The notes below the pieces were generated by a model. It was given only the letters and a program-made list of their open reading frames with translations. It did not search any database and was not told the DNA's origin. A DNA stretch of 64,000 bases from Azorinus chamasolen. Taxonomy: Eukaryota > Mollusca > Bivalvia > Cardiida > Solecurtidae. Below are positions 51,768 through 61,480 of the stretch, in pieces (positions within the stretch are counted from its first letter, which is position 1; each line of letters starts with the position of its first letter). The stretch covers positions 57,967,071-58,031,070 of the forward strand of contig OY755241.1 in the NCBI GenBank assembly GCA_963576725.1, written 5' to 3'. A program made the translations under genes and the position numbers.

Positions 51768-52161
51768 CTGTAAGACAGATGGTAGCGTAATACAGGCCAA
51801 ACGTAATTTTCCTATAGGAGCTTTTTACAGTACCTTTGCCCTGCATTCAGCAGCCAGCTGCTTTTCAAGACTCTTGTCTTCAATATGTGTCTGACCGCTT
51901 AACCCTTTCCCCATATAAACGTGTTTTCACGCATTTGCAAACAGAGTAGATCCAGATCAGACGGCTCCTTTAGGAACCGTCTGATCTGGGTCTGCTCTGT
52001 TTGCTAATGAAATTTGAAAAATCTGTTTCTTTACTTTCTAAAATGACTAAAATATTCCACTTTCCATATATAATTATACCTATTTTGTCCATGAATTTTC
52101 AGTAGGTATTGAAATTTGGAATAAACATAGAACAGGGAAAGGGTTAAGACAGGTTCTGCTG
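51768..52161. mobile_element. Family H MITE interrupted by a family B MITE
   Basis: ACAGATGGTAGCGTAATACA, the core, then GTCTGACCGCTTAA, the nested element, and TTAAGACAGGTTCTGCTG. A TACATGTA (52162-52169) forms the right flank. Confidence 0.75.
51899..52147 (+). mobile_element. TTAA MITE family B nested in a family H right arm
   Basis: TTAA at 51899-51902 and 52144-52147. Ends CCCTTTCCCCATATAAACG and CAGGGAAAGGG. The hairpin at about 51938-52010 has the tip GGCTCCTTTAGGAACC. Confidence 0.9.
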
Positions 52162-52502
52162 TACATGTATAGCAATTATGCAGACATGTCTCAAAGAAGC
52201 TTGCCACATTACTGTAGCTCTTTATTAAGCCATTTGCTTATAAAGACACAAATGTCTTTTTGTGTCCTGTGGTTGCTATGGAGACGTTCCACTGTATATA
52301 AAATATTTTATAATTTGTAAAGAAATAAATATCTAAGTGAAAGGATGCGTGACCAAGGGTCGGGGTTAGGCAAGATATTATAGATATATGTAGTTTGAAA
52401 AATGTTGACACATGGTTGAAATTTTTGATCAGCAATTATAACTAGGGTGTGATCAGATTCAAAGATGTTTATAATACGATGGATTATTTCTGTAGCAAGC
52501 CC

Positions 52503-52748
52503 TTAACCCTTTCACCGCCAATGTCGCAAAAATGCACCACGACAAATAGTGCAGTCCCAGATCAGACGCCGCCTTGAAAAGGCGGCGTCTGATCAGGGAC
52601 TTCACTTTTTGTCTCAAGCTCTACATATATTCCTGTGCTTTATACTTTTGAAATTTGTATTTATTTATTTCATTTCCATATTTTACTAAATGATTTAACA
52701 AGAGTGGTTTGCAGACGACAATTAGAAATATGGCGCCGATAGGGTTAA
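52503..52748 (-). mobile_element. TTAA MITE family K, complete
   Basis: It opens CCCTTTCACCGCCAATGTCG and closes TATGGCGCCGATAGGG, with TTAA on both sides. The hairpin tip CGCCGCCTTGAAAAGGCGGCG is perfect. Confidence 0.9.
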
Positions 52749-52784
52749 CCAATTTAAACACGGGACACGAGTCACTGCTATCCT

Positions 52785-52860
52785 TTGCATACAGTGTAAA
52801 CCAAGATTAGGGGGCTCCTAGAGGGACCCGCTCACCAGGGTCTGCACTGTTTGTCATACT
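52785..52860. repeat. Worn P-type hairpin
   Basis: ATACAGTGTAAACCAAGATT, GGGGCTCCTAGAGGGACCCG and GGGTCTGCACTGTTTGTCAT. Confidence 0.6.
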
Positions 52861-52870
52861 ACAATTTCCT

Positions 52871-53331
52871 TTAACCCTTTCCCTGTTCTGTATCCATGTA
52901 AGAAATAATGACAACGTGAATATTTATTAGCTCAAATCATATACAGTAAAACCCCACTAATGCGACCACTTAATAAACAGCCACTGGCGCCGTTTAAAGC
53001 AGGTGGTTGCTTAATGCAGGACGAAAGTTATGCAGAAAGCTCCTATAGGAGCTTTCTGCATAACTTTCGTCCTGCATTAAGCTACCACCTGCCTCTGCCA
53101 CCCAGAATTATGCCCCTTTTTGGTGGTCGCATTAGCGGGGTTTTACTGTATATTCATATACTTTTCAAGGGCATTTTTATTGCTTTGGTAAAAGCTGTAC
53201 AATCAGATCTATATTATACCAAAAGCAAACAGGGCAGACCCTGATTAGACGGCTCCTACAGGACAGGTCTGTTCTGGGTTTTCTCTGTTTGCAAATGCGT
53301 GAAAACACGTTTATATGAGGGAAAGGGTTAC
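52871..53331 (-). mobile_element. TTAA MITE family B containing a family I MITE
   Basis: It opens TTAACCCTTTCCCTGTTCTG and closes ATGAGGGAAAGGGTTA. It is interrupted at 52944-53148. The hairpin at about 53223-53290 is worn (GGCTCCTACAGGACAGG). Confidence 0.85.
52944..53148. mobile_element. Family I palindromic MITE nested in a family B MITE
   Basis: TA at 52942-52943 and 53149-53150. Ends CAGTAAAACCCCACTAATGC and GCATTAGCGGGGTTTTACTG. The core tip AAGCTCCTATAGGAGCTT is perfect, so the insertion is probably young. Confidence 0.9.
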
Positions 53332-53419
53332 TTTTTTATTTTTTAAATGGTCTGTTTGAACATTTAGCATTGAAAGCGTTCATGACTAAATACGGATGCT
53401 TCGAGCAATAGTTGATAGC

Positions 53420-53612
53420 TTACCAGAATTCTAGTGAAGACGTAGATCGGTTGAGGCAGGTGGCTGCTTAATGCAATATTCTAATCATCCAGAAAGCTCC
53501 AAATGGGAGCTTTCTGCATGACTTTCACCCTGTATTACATGTAAGCTGCCACCTGTATTACAGATAAGCATTGATACGAATTTGAACGCCCGGTTTAGGG
53601 GCGGTTTTATTG
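53420..53612. mobile_element. Family E MITE, left end lost, with a CATGTA insertion
   Basis: AGAATTCTAGTGAAGACG, the core, and GTTTAGGGGCGGTTTTATTG then TA. TGTATTACATGTAAGCTGCC stands for the usual GCATTAAGCTGCC. TACATGTA is at 53536-53543. Confidence 0.8.
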
Positions 53613-53766
53613 TACCATTATAACAAAATGCATATTCATAGTGTCATTATATGAATATGCATTAGGTAAAAGGATAACGACCCATATTGTGACACTTTGT
53701 GAAGCAGAAAAAGTTGATATTTTTAGGAATTGAAACCAACGAGAACAAAATGTACGCATTGTTGCC

Positions 53767-54018
53767 TTAACCATTTCCCTTATGTAAGCGCATTTTCACG
53801 CATCTGCAAACAGAGTAGACCCAGATCAGACGGCTCCTATAGGAGCCGTCTGATCTGGGTCTACTCTGTTTGCTGCTTATGGTGTAATATATATATGATT
53901 CTACAGCTTCTGCCTGAGCCAAAATGTCCTATGTTCATATGCCATTATAAAAAATAATCTTATTAATATTCATGACGTCATTATTTCTTACACGAATATT
54001 CAACAGGGAAAGGGTTAA
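53767..54018 (+). mobile_element. TTAA MITE family B, complete reference copy
   Basis: TTAA at 53767-53770 and 54015-54018. Ends CCATTTCCCTTATGTAAGCG and CAACAGGGAAAGGG. The hairpin at 53803-53870 is perfect and symmetric, tip GGCTCCTATAGGAGCC. The body holds ATTCTACAGCTTCTGCC and ATGACGTCATTATTTCTTAC. Confidence 0.9.
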
Positions 54019-54044
54019 TCAATGCGATATAACTTACATTTAAA

Positions 54045-54115
54045 AATAGTGGAGACCCAGATCAGATGACTCATATAATGGTCTATATAACAGGATCTAC
54101 ACTGTTTGCCATTCA
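54045..54115. repeat. Worn P-type hairpin
   Basis: ATAGTGGAGACCCAGATCAG and CAGGATCTACACTGTTTGCC, with a decayed tip. Confidence 0.55.
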
Positions 54116-54179
54116 AAATATCTAGGCACATCAATCGTTTCATATAATGCATTCTACCTACTGCACAACATAATTATAT

Positions 54180-54410
54180 ACGCCATTTAAGACATTTGCA
54201 AGCAAAGTAGACCCAAACCAGATATATTTTGTAGAAGCTATCTGATCATGATCTGTTCTGTCTGCTGTTGGGATATTATAGATTTGATCTACAGTTTCTG
54301 CCATGGCCAAAAATGTCTATGTTCATCTGCTATTATGATAGTCCATAATTATACGTACTATTCATGATGTCTTTATTTTTTTAAATGGATAGTCATGGAG
54401 TAAAGGGTTA
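54180..54410 (+). mobile_element. Degenerate family B MITE
   Basis: TTGCAAGCAAAGTAGACCCA, TATCTGATCATGATCTGTTC, TTTCTGCCATGGCCAAAAAT, CATGGAGTAAAGGGTTA. Confidence 0.6.
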
Positions 54411-54424
54411 CCTAACACTAAATA

Positions 54425-54684
54425 CAGTTGAACTTCGATATCTCGAACTCGGATAACCCGAACTTCGGGATAATTCGAACAAAAAGTTCAGTCCTTCCAA
54501 AACTTACAATACACAATTGCTCTAAACTGTATCGCTACAGATATCTAGAAACACACGTGACAGCTTAATACAGGTCTTTGAGGCATTGAGAAATTCTTCA
54601 GATTAGATAGCGGGTGACTAGAACTTCTCTTATCTCGAGTTAATTTGTATGGTCCCTTGAAGTTCGAGTTATCGAAGTTCAACT
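54425..54684. mobile_element. TA-flanked palindromic MITE, family G, core deleted, in a TACATGTA
   Basis: TA at 54423-54424. The right TA is the first TA of TACATGTA (54685-54692). Ends CAGTTGAACTTCGATATCTC and GTTATCGAAGTTCAACTG. The core tip is gone (ACAGGTCTTTGAGGCATTG). It lies about 140 bp upstream of the gene's splice acceptor. Confidence 0.85.
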
Positions 54685-54800
54685 GTACATGTAAGTCAGC
54701 GCTCATTTTTTATTGGTTCACATGCAAGTGCACACTGACCGATATTCCCTGACCATCGTGTCACTCTTATTATGATTTGTGAACAATTATTAATGTTGCA

Positions 54801-54820
54801 CTTTTCCTTTTTTTTTACAG
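54801..54820 (+). promoter_or_regulatory. Strong splice acceptor upstream of the gene's main exon
   Basis: CTTTTCCTTTTTTTTTACAG is an excellent polypyrimidine tract and AG. It predicts an upstream non-coding exon outside the recognised features. Confidence 0.65.
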
Positions 54821-54988
54821 TGAGACAACAATGATGATTTCCACACCTATCAGAGCTAGTTTCGCCACCCCCAGCAACACCTGTATGTAATTGCTTATAA
54901 CATCATTCATCCCGACTCTCTCCTAATTGACTACCGCTATCCTGACACACTGTTTAATCGACTCACTTAATCATATCGAAAAGCCAAT
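54821..54988 (+). other. Candidate 5' untranslated part of the main exon, or a 62-nt alternative exon
   Basis: From the acceptor, the sequence runs to the start codon at 54989, with an in-frame TAA at 54968-54970. At 54883-54888 GTATGT forms a consensus donor, so 54821-54882 could instead be a separate 62-nt exon. It contains two ATGs and an open frame of about 20 codons ending at the TAA just past that donor. cDNA would decide. Confidence 0.45.
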
Positions 54989-55529
54989 ATGGCACACAGC
55001 GATTTCTTAATTGTGGTATATATCATTGTCCCCGTGGTCCTCGTACTACTGCTGCTGGCATGCGTGTATGTATGCAGTTCGCGACGCTACAAACTGAATT
55101 GGTACGAACAGTCGTTATTGGAGGAAGGCCGTCATTGGCGGCGGGCGACAGTCAGTGAAGTATCGGTGTCCACGGAGTATCATAGTGACATAAACAGCAA
55201 AGCGCGCGCTCGGGCTGGCTGTAGTGGTAGTAGTGGCTGCAGTAGGAATACAGGTCGTACGCTGAATCCGTTAAAAGCAGTCGTGGAGGTTTTAAAAAGT
55301 TTGAAAAAGTTATCCACGAGGCTGAAGTCCTCGTCGGATTTACCGCTGAAGGATAATGACAGCAGAACCGAGTGGATTGTATGCTCCACTAAGACAATGG
55401 GCTCCAGCCCAAGCTCGCCTATTACAGAACATTCGGAACAGGAACGGTTCTGGGTCCCACCGGCCGTGCTAGACCGGAAGAGGGCACAGAGTCTGATACC
55501 TACCACAACACACAACGACAGCGAAGAAG
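54989..55529 (+). CDS. Main exon of a small single-pass membrane protein
   Basis: This exon encodes 180 residues and the first base of codon 181. The start ATG has a good context (A at -3, G at +4) and lies 18 bases after an in-frame stop. Residues 1-6 are short and neutral. Residues 7-29 (LIVVYIIVPVVLVLLLLACV then YVC) form one strong membrane helix. SSRRYK follows, so by the positive-inside rule the N-terminus faces outside and the tail the cytosol. The tail has a Gly/Ser/Arg stretch (about 70-92), a basic amphipathic stretch AVVEVLKSLKKLSTRLKSSS (about 97-116) and a kinase-like site RKRAQS (163-168). The exon ends GAAGAAG before GTAATT at 55530. It is richer in G+C than its surroundings. 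I do not recognise the family. Membrane anchors of synaptotagmin-like proteins have this layout, but no C2 domain is found. Coding is likely; function unknown. Confidence 0.7.
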
Positions 55530-55580
55530 GTAATTTTATATTTTGCATTTTATTGAATAAGGTCTATTCCGTAATAAAGC

Positions 55581-55799
55581 TTAACTCTTGCCCAGTTGAA
55601 TAGTCATGTAAAAAATAATGACATCATAATATTAATTAGCTGAATTTTTATAATGGCATATATTGACACATGATGTGTTGGTATTGAAAGAAACCGTAGT
55701 GTCAGATCTATCATAGATTCATAAGCAAACAGAGCAGACCCTGTCCAGGCTATTCCTACCTGGGTCTACTCTGTTTGCAAAGGCATGGGCTATCATATT
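55581..55799 (-). mobile_element. Family B MITE in the intron
   Basis: It opens TTAACTCTTGCCCAGTTGAA. Hairpin arms AGCAAACAGAGCAGACCCTG and CTGGGTCTACTCTGTTTGCA, with a shrunken tip. It runs into the family O element at 55799. Confidence 0.75.
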
Positions 55800-56035
55800 T
55801 AACCATCCTCTTGCTATTCACGTCAATATACCTACCTGTAAATAGTGAAGACCCAGTGAAGACCTACAGGAGCTGTCTCATCAGGGTCTGCACTATTTAC
55901 AAGTTGATTGTGCAACCAGTGCACTCCACAGCAGTGATTGCACAGCGAAATACTTGTACATGTACACAGTGAAGATAAATGTAATCACACAACGAAGGAG
56001 AACTGTATTTTAAAATTCAGCAAGAGAAGGGTTAA
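55799..56035 (+). mobile_element. TTAA MITE family O, with a CATGTA insertion
   Basis: TTAA at both ends, right end GCAAGAGAAGGGTTAA. Hairpin arms CTGTAAATAGTGAAGACCCA with a worn tip. ACTTGTACATGTACACAGTG stands for TTTGTACACAGTG in the copy at 57461, an exact six-base insertion (55957-55964). Confidence 0.8.
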
Positions 56036-56760
56036 GACACAGTGTATTGTAAGACGTTTTGAAAGCGATTTACAAATAATATAGACCCATACTTCTAACC
56101 CCACGTCTGATCAAGTTCTACCTGAGACACGCCATGACAAAACCAGTCTCAATGACGAGCCGACAGTGTCACCCAGATAAAACTCATCGTCGTCTACACA
56201 TCATCTAAATAGTGATAATGTGTGGTATGCTGCATATAAAAGTACTGTAGATACGTGTGTGGCAAATAGTGCATACCTAGATATGACGCCTCGTTAATGA
56301 CAAGGCGGTTGATCTAGGTCTACGCTGTTTGAATGCCACTAAAAGTTGGTTTGTCATGACACGGCTTACACGATTGTCAGATTTGATCAGATGCGAATCG
56401 GTGTGTAGTACATGTATGACGGGGTCGCTAGATTGGGTTAGCCCGGTTTGTAGACTATGTTACAGACTTTTTCATCACAGCACGGCCCGTTTGTGCTTGC
56501 CATGCCTTCGCGCAGACATACTGAGTGGGAGGTTTGAGCAGGATATTTAAAAATGTATCTGGAATAATTGTTTTTAAGCGTTTATTGGAAATTCTGACAG
56601 TACAACGAATTTGGTCATTTACAAAAATACGGTTATTTCTTTATTTATGTATGGAACAACAATTGAAAACAATGTAAACAACACATAATTATCCATATAA
56701 AGATTACTATAAAACTGATCATTTAGTATGGAATAATTGGAATATTTATATCCAGGCGAC
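56036..56760. other. Intron sequence with one hairpin, otherwise unassigned
   Basis: About 56260-56331 is a worn hairpin (CAAATAGTGCATACCTAGAT, TTGATCTAGGTCTACGCTG). TACATGTA is at 56409-56416. Confidence 0.5.
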
Positions 56761-56762
56761 TG

Positions 56763-57105
56763 CTAAATCCTTTTCTACATATAAAAAACCTTTTCACATC
56801 TTTACAAATAGAGTAGGATCTGTTCTGTTTACTTAGGGTATAATAAAGATCTGATGCTATAGTTTCTTCTTGAGCCTATGTCTTTATGTTCATATGTCAT
56901 TTTAAGAATTAATCTAATTAGATGGCTCATATAGGAGCCGGCTGATCAGGGTCTGCTCTGTAAGCTTATGAAATTATAATGGATCTGACTCGATAACTTA
57001 TACCAATACCAAACATTCCAGGTCAGAATCGAATGTCATTGTAAAAAAACTCAGCAGATAAGTTAACATGATGTTATTATCCTTATCAAACAGCGAAAGG
57101 GGTTG
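56763..57105 (+). mobile_element. Two fused, degenerate family B MITE pieces
   Basis: AATCCTTTTCTACATATAAA, TTTACAAATAGAGTAGGATC; then GATGGCTCATATAGGAGCCG, GGGTCTGCTCTGTAAGC and AACAGCGAAAGGGG. Confidence 0.55.
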
Positions 57106-57117
57106 TTGTGTGATATA

Positions 57118-57321
57118 CAGTAAAACCTCACTATAACGTCCACTAAATTGTGTTAATTAGTTGGTATTTTTGGCAGATGGTTGCTTAAAGCAAGGTGAAA
57201 GTAAAACAGAACGCTCCTATAGGAGCGTTCTGTTTTACTTTCAACTTGCTTTAAGCATCCACCCGCCTTTAACAGAAAATACTTGATGTAATTTAGTGGC
57301 CGTTATAGAGAGGTTTTACTG
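57118..57321. mobile_element. TA-flanked palindromic MITE, family D, complete (204 bp)
   Basis: TA at 57116-57117 and 57322-57323. The tip AACGCTCCTATAGGAGCGTT is perfect. Left end CAGTAAAACCTCACTATAAC. Confidence 0.9.
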
Positions 57322-57353
57322 TATCCTGATAAAATTGCCGTCAGAAGTTTTAA

Positions 57354-57852
57354 TTAACCCTTTCTCTATTGAATATTCATGTAAAACTAATGACATAGTG
57401 ATTTATCAGCTGAATTAGTTCGGATAATTGCGTATGTATAGAGGAATATTTTTATATTAATTAACCCTTCTCTTGCTGAATTTTAAAATACATTTCTCCT
57501 TCTTTACCCATGTCCTGTTGTATAATTACATATATCTTCACTGTGTACAAATATTTCGCTGTGCAATCACTGCTGTGGAGTGCACTGGTTGCAAAATCAA
57601 CTTGTAAATAGTGCAGACCCTGATTAGACAGCTCCTGCAGGAGCGGTCTCATCTGAGTCTTCACTATTTACAGGTAGGTACATGTATATTGATTTGAACA
57701 GCAAGCGAAGGCTTAAAGAAACTGTAGAGACAGATTTATCACAATTTCATTATCAAACAGAGCAGACCCGGATGAGACAGCTCCAGGAGTCGTCTAGTCT
57801 CCGTATACTCTGTTTGCAAAATCATTAAAGGCGTTTGTATGAGGGAAAGTTT
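57354..57852 (-). mobile_element. Family B MITE interrupted by a family O MITE
   Basis: TTAACCCTTTCTCTATTGAA runs to 57460. After the nested element, AAGAAACTGTAGAGACAG and the hairpin (about 57757-57818, AGCTCCAGGAGTCGTC) complete it. Confidence 0.75.
57461..57716 (-). mobile_element. TTAA MITE family O nested in a family B MITE, with a CATGTA insertion
   Basis: TTAA at 57461-57464 and 57713-57716. The hairpin tip is AGCTCCTGCAGGAGCGG. AGGTAGGTACATGTATATTG contains TACATGTA (57679-57686), where 55799's copy reads uninterrupted ATATACCTACCTG on the other strand. Confidence 0.85.
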
Positions 57853-58105
57853 TATTAATCTCGGCCGACTTTACGAAACTAAAGTTATCAAACAGTTATA
57901 GTAATTTGACCAGAAATGATACTACTACTTTCCGATAGACCTGATGGCGTGTCAGGTATCAATAAGCTCTCAATAAGCTCTCTGCTGCATCAAGGATTTA
58001 CTTGTCACACTTATAAAATTGGTCAGGCCTGTCAAATAACCGTACACTTCAAATGTCATCTATGGCCCTTTGTCCTGTTACATGTATGTGCGATGATACT
58101 GACAT

Positions 58106-58176
58106 TTGCAAACAGCTTGGATCCTGATGAGATGCCGAGTAACTCGGCATCTCATCTGGATCCACGCTGTTTGACA
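58106..58176. repeat. Family A hairpin
   Basis: AACAGCTTGGATCCTGATGA and TCATCTGGATCCACGCTGTT around GAGTAACTC, with the inner stem ATGCCGAG. Confidence 0.85.
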
Positions 58177-58240
58177 TTCGATCAGTAGTTTCTCAAAGGC
58201 TTCTGGGAATCTGATGTAAGTAAACACTGAACTGGTACAG

Positions 58241-58430
58241 AGATCCATATAAGATGCGTAAATTTAAACATGTTCAAGAATATCTTCTTTATTTCTCCAC
58301 CAAACTCTATACTGTGACCACTCTTTAGAACCGTCTCTTCGAGACGATTCTGAAGAGTGGTCACAATATAGGGTTTGGTGGAGAAATGACGATTTTAGTA
58401 TTTGAGTACGTACCTGTTATCTGTAGCATC
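58241..58430. repeat. Family J hairpin element, complete
   Basis: TTTCTCCACCAAACTCTATA, CTGTGACCACTCTTTAGAAC, then CGAGACGATTCTGAAGAGTG, GTCACAATATAGGGTTTGGT. Flanks ATAAGATGCGTAAATTTAAA and GACGATTTTAGTATTTGAGT. Confidence 0.85.
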
Positions 58431-58754
58431 TAGCTCTGGATCCAGATTGTAAGCAGACGTTATATTTGACGGTGTGATAAGTGTCAACTATCATTGTTTT
58501 CTCACCTATATGCTTGGTCGTATCGACCATTATCAAGACTTAGCGGGAAATAATTCAATCAAAAGATAAAATGTATTTGCTGTTACTAGCTAAATGGATG
58601 AAGCCCATCGTTGTGGATCCGATTATACAATCTTGGAATAACATGGATTCTTGCTAGATTTTACATTCAGTTCCTAGAGATAGGATTTCATCATCATGTA
58701 TATCTTGTAGGATTGTCTAATCACTAACGTATTTTGTTGGTCTGCAAACACATC

Positions 58755-58812
58755 TCCTTTACTTCTCCACCAAACACATACTGTGACCACTAGTTAGAAT
58801 CTTCTCTTCGAG
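58755..58812. repeat. Family J left half
   Basis: TACTTCTCCACCAAACACAT, ACTGTGACCACTAGTTAGAA. It then jumps into a family H core, so a rearrangement lies here. Confidence 0.6.
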
Positions 58813-59157
58813 ATTAATGCAGAGCAAATGTAATGCAGAAAGCTCCTACCACCTGCTTTACAGACCCATAATTAGACCCCACTTTATGACCGCTTAACCC
58901 ATTACCTCATAGGCTATTTTTAGATACAACCTCTTTCAATTAATCTACCGAAAAGGAGCATTAATTAGAGAAAAAGGAAAATTTTAGAATTTTGTAGTTT
59001 AAAACCATTGTGATAAATAGAGCATTTGCTCCTAAATAGAGCATTTGCTCCTATAGGAGCAAATGCTCTATTTATCACAATGGTTTCACAAAGTGACTTT
59101 TACAGAGTCGTCAAAAGTCGTCTATATGAGGGAAAGGGTTAAGACAGATTCTATTCT
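58813..59157. mobile_element. Family H MITE right half interrupted by a family C MITE
   Basis: ATTAATGCAGAGCAAATGTA, CTCCTACCACCTGCTTTACA, TTATGACCGCTTAA, the nested MITE, then TTAAGACAGATTCTATTCT. Confidence 0.7.
58894..59142 (-). mobile_element. TTAA MITE family C nested in family H, with a duplicated hairpin tip
   Basis: TTAA at both ends. The left arm contains AAATAGAGCATTTGCTCCT twice in a row before the tip. The right arm has it once. Confidence 0.9.
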
Positions 59158-59159
59158 AT

Positions 59160-59815
59160 ATATTATAAGAAACCGTTCATAGTTTATATCTATAAAGAAG
59201 ACAAACACAATATAATCACTAATAGATATGACGCCATGATATTCTGAATCAACACGCTCCAACTGCAGAAGAGGTTAACATAAGTGATTTCTCTGCACTG
59301 ACCTTGGACATGCTCCGGGGCGAATGTGTGATAGTACTTACAAATAGTTTGGTTTCTATAACTCGACATTTTGTAAAAGATCCAAAACGTTTGCTCTCCT
59401 GTCTCGTCTCGGAAAAGAAATGAAAGAAAGACTGATTGGAATTATTTTAATCAGCAGATATGTTCTAGGGACGGAATATTTGCCTATAACACGAAGGTTA
59501 AAGGTTACGTCATGTTGGACTCTTTATTCGGCCATATTTATTGCGTCTATACTTACAGCACAAGTGTCTATAATTGCAAATATATCAAGCATTACGTTCC
59601 AATAGCCTCGGTGTAATCAGAACAGATTGTGTTATATCGGAACAATTTCCTGCGCATGAAAATAATACATGATTTAGGGAAATGTTCTAATCAAGATTAG
59701 CGCGACTCCTTATAACTGCTGATATCTTCTTTGGAGGAAAGTGTCTATAATATTAAGACATCTAAATTTTTTTTATCGCGAGAAACAAATGCACTGACAT
59801 TTGCAAACAGTGTAG
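59160..59815. other. Intron sequence, nothing recognised
   Basis: No repeat family, RNA gene or supported exon. A 61-codon frame at 59420-59605 has no flanking splice sites that I can see. Confidence 0.4.
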
Positions 59816-59821
59816 ACCTAG

Positions 59822-59872
59822 ATACCAACTTATTAACACAATTTAGTGGCCGTTATAGAGAGGTTTTAATGT
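59822..59872. mobile_element. Family D right-end fragment fused to a P-type hairpin arm
   Basis: TTTGCAAACAGTGTAGACCT joins directly to ATACCAACTTATTAACACAA and GTTATAGAGAGGTTTTAATG. The breakpoint is inside both elements. Confidence 0.7.
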
Positions 59873-59886
59873 AGTATGTGTGCGAG

Positions 59887-59990
59887 TTAACCGATTCTCT
59901 CCTAGACTATTTTTAGAAACAAACTTTTTGAATAAATCTACTGAAAAAGATCATTTACAAAATTTACAAATTGTTTCAATGTTAAAGGCA
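59887..59990 (-). mobile_element. Family C MITE fragment
   Basis: GTTAACCGATTCTCTCCTAG, TTTTTGAATAAATCTACTGA and TTGTTTCAATG. The hairpin is deleted. Confidence 0.6.
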
Positions 59991-60018
59991 CACGTCGGAA
60001 TTTGAAATGCAAAATGGC

Positions 60019-60270
60019 TTAACACTCTACTCCATAGATAGCCCTTTCTACACCTTTGATAACAGAGAAGACTCCCAAGTCAGACGGCTACTATAGGATC
60101 CGTCTAATCAAGGTTTGCTCTGTTTGCTTATGGTATAATATAGATATGTAAGTCTCTGCCATGGCCAACAATTACTGAGTCTATGTGCTATTTAAACAAC
60201 AAATCTAAGTAGCATTAATGAAGTACATGTAAGTATTTCTTACATGAATATTCATGGATTAAAGACTTAA
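60019..60270 (+). mobile_element. TTAA MITE family B, with a CATGTA insertion
   Basis: It opens TTAACACTCTACTCCATAGA. The hairpin at about 60062-60130 has the tip GGCTACTATAGGATCC. GAAGTACATGTAAGTATTTC replaces GACGTCATTATTTC (60224-60231). It shares TTAA 60267-60270 with the next element. Confidence 0.8.
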
Positions 60271-60517
60271 ATCTTCGCTTGCTGTCCACGTCAATATACC
60301 TGTCTGTAAATAGTGAAGACCCAGATGAGACAGCTCCTGCAGGAGCTGTCTCATCAGGGTATGCACTATTTACAAATTGATGGTGCAACCAGTGCACTCC
60401 ACAGCAGTGATTGCACAGAGAAATAAGTGTACACAGTGAAGATATATGTAATTATACAACAGGGCATGGGTAAAGAAGAAGAAATACATTTTAAAATTTA
60501 GCAAGAGAAGGGTTTAA
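60267..60517 (+). mobile_element. TTAA MITE family O, complete
   Basis: Arms CTGTAAATAGTGAAGACCCA and GGTATGCACTATTTACAAAT, perfect tip GACAGCTCCTGCAGGAGCTG. Right end CAAGAGAAGGGTTTAA. Confidence 0.85.
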
Positions 60518-60784
60518 TAAATAATCAACACGAAAAACCTTAAGCATGCGTAAATATACATATAATAACCGTAAGAATTCAAGGTATTATAATACTATAG
60601 GTATCCACTTTTGACTCTTTAATGTTTCCCACGGCCATAAATTAAAGCACAAGAAAATCTGATAGGAAAACCGCGGATCATTATATAGGTCAAGACCTAG
60701 TTTCGTGCTATATATTCCCCCCGCTTGGATTTTCGACTGAGACAAAACTAAAGAACGAACTAATGATATGTGGATAATGATATA

Positions 60785-60988
60785 CAGTAAAACCTCTCTA
60801 TAACGACCACTAAATTACATCAATTATTTTGTGTTAAAGGCAGGTGGCTGCTTAAAGCAAGGTGAAAGTAAAACAGAACGCTCCTATAGGAGCGTTCTGT
60901 TTTACTTTCACCTTGCTTTAAGCCACAACCTGCCCAAAATACCAACTAATTAACATAATTTAGTGGTCGTTATAGAGAGGTTTTACTG
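60785..60988. mobile_element. TA-flanked palindromic MITE, family D, complete (204 bp)
   Basis: TA at 60783-60784 and 60989-60990. The tip AACGCTCCTATAGGAGCGTT is perfect. Right end GTTATAGAGAGGTTTTACTG. Confidence 0.9.
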
Positions 60989-61217
60989 TACTCTGAAAGT
61001 AGAATATCCTTAAATAACAACTGTAGCAACGTGGAAAGGGAAAATCTCAGACTTGGTCTGATTGAGTAAGAATATGTCAGGGGCATAGCTAGTGGTACGC
61101 ACCTAAGCACGTGCGTAACATCAATCAGAAAGGGAAAAACATCATAATGGCCAAAAAGGAACAAATATGGAAGGCTAAGTGGGTAGACTTTGATAAACGT
61201 TCTGTCTTGGCATGTAA

Positions 61218-61355
61218 GCTTTAATCCTCATTTAGACGTATCTGTATAAGTCAGCTTTTGAAACCAGTGTGATAGATAGAGGAGTATTTGCTTCTATAAG
61301 AACAAATGCTCTTTTTATCACAATGGTTTCAAAACTACACAATTCTATTTTTCCG
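61218..61355 (+). mobile_element. Worn family C MITE
   Basis: TTGAAACCAGTGTGATAGAT and TTATCACAATGGTTTCAAAA flank a mutated tip (TTGCTTCTATAAGAACAAA). Confidence 0.65.
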
Positions 61356-61480
61356 GCGGGAGCATGCCCTCGGATCCTTATAGCCACGGAGCGTACATTA
61401 CATTTGGATTCAGCTGCAATGTACGCTCTTGTATTTTACATGTATCAAACTTTGTTTATAGTGGTGATAGTAATGTAATA

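Noticed and set aside
54989..55529. Naming the gene as a synaptotagmin
   Set aside because: Only the N-terminal anchor layout is similar. No C2 domain or signature residues are visible, and the candidate 3' exons end the protein at once.
55180..55548. 122-codon frame antisense to the main exon
   Set aside because: It lies opposite a better-supported exon, with its own start inside it and no splice or membrane features. Treated as a shadow.
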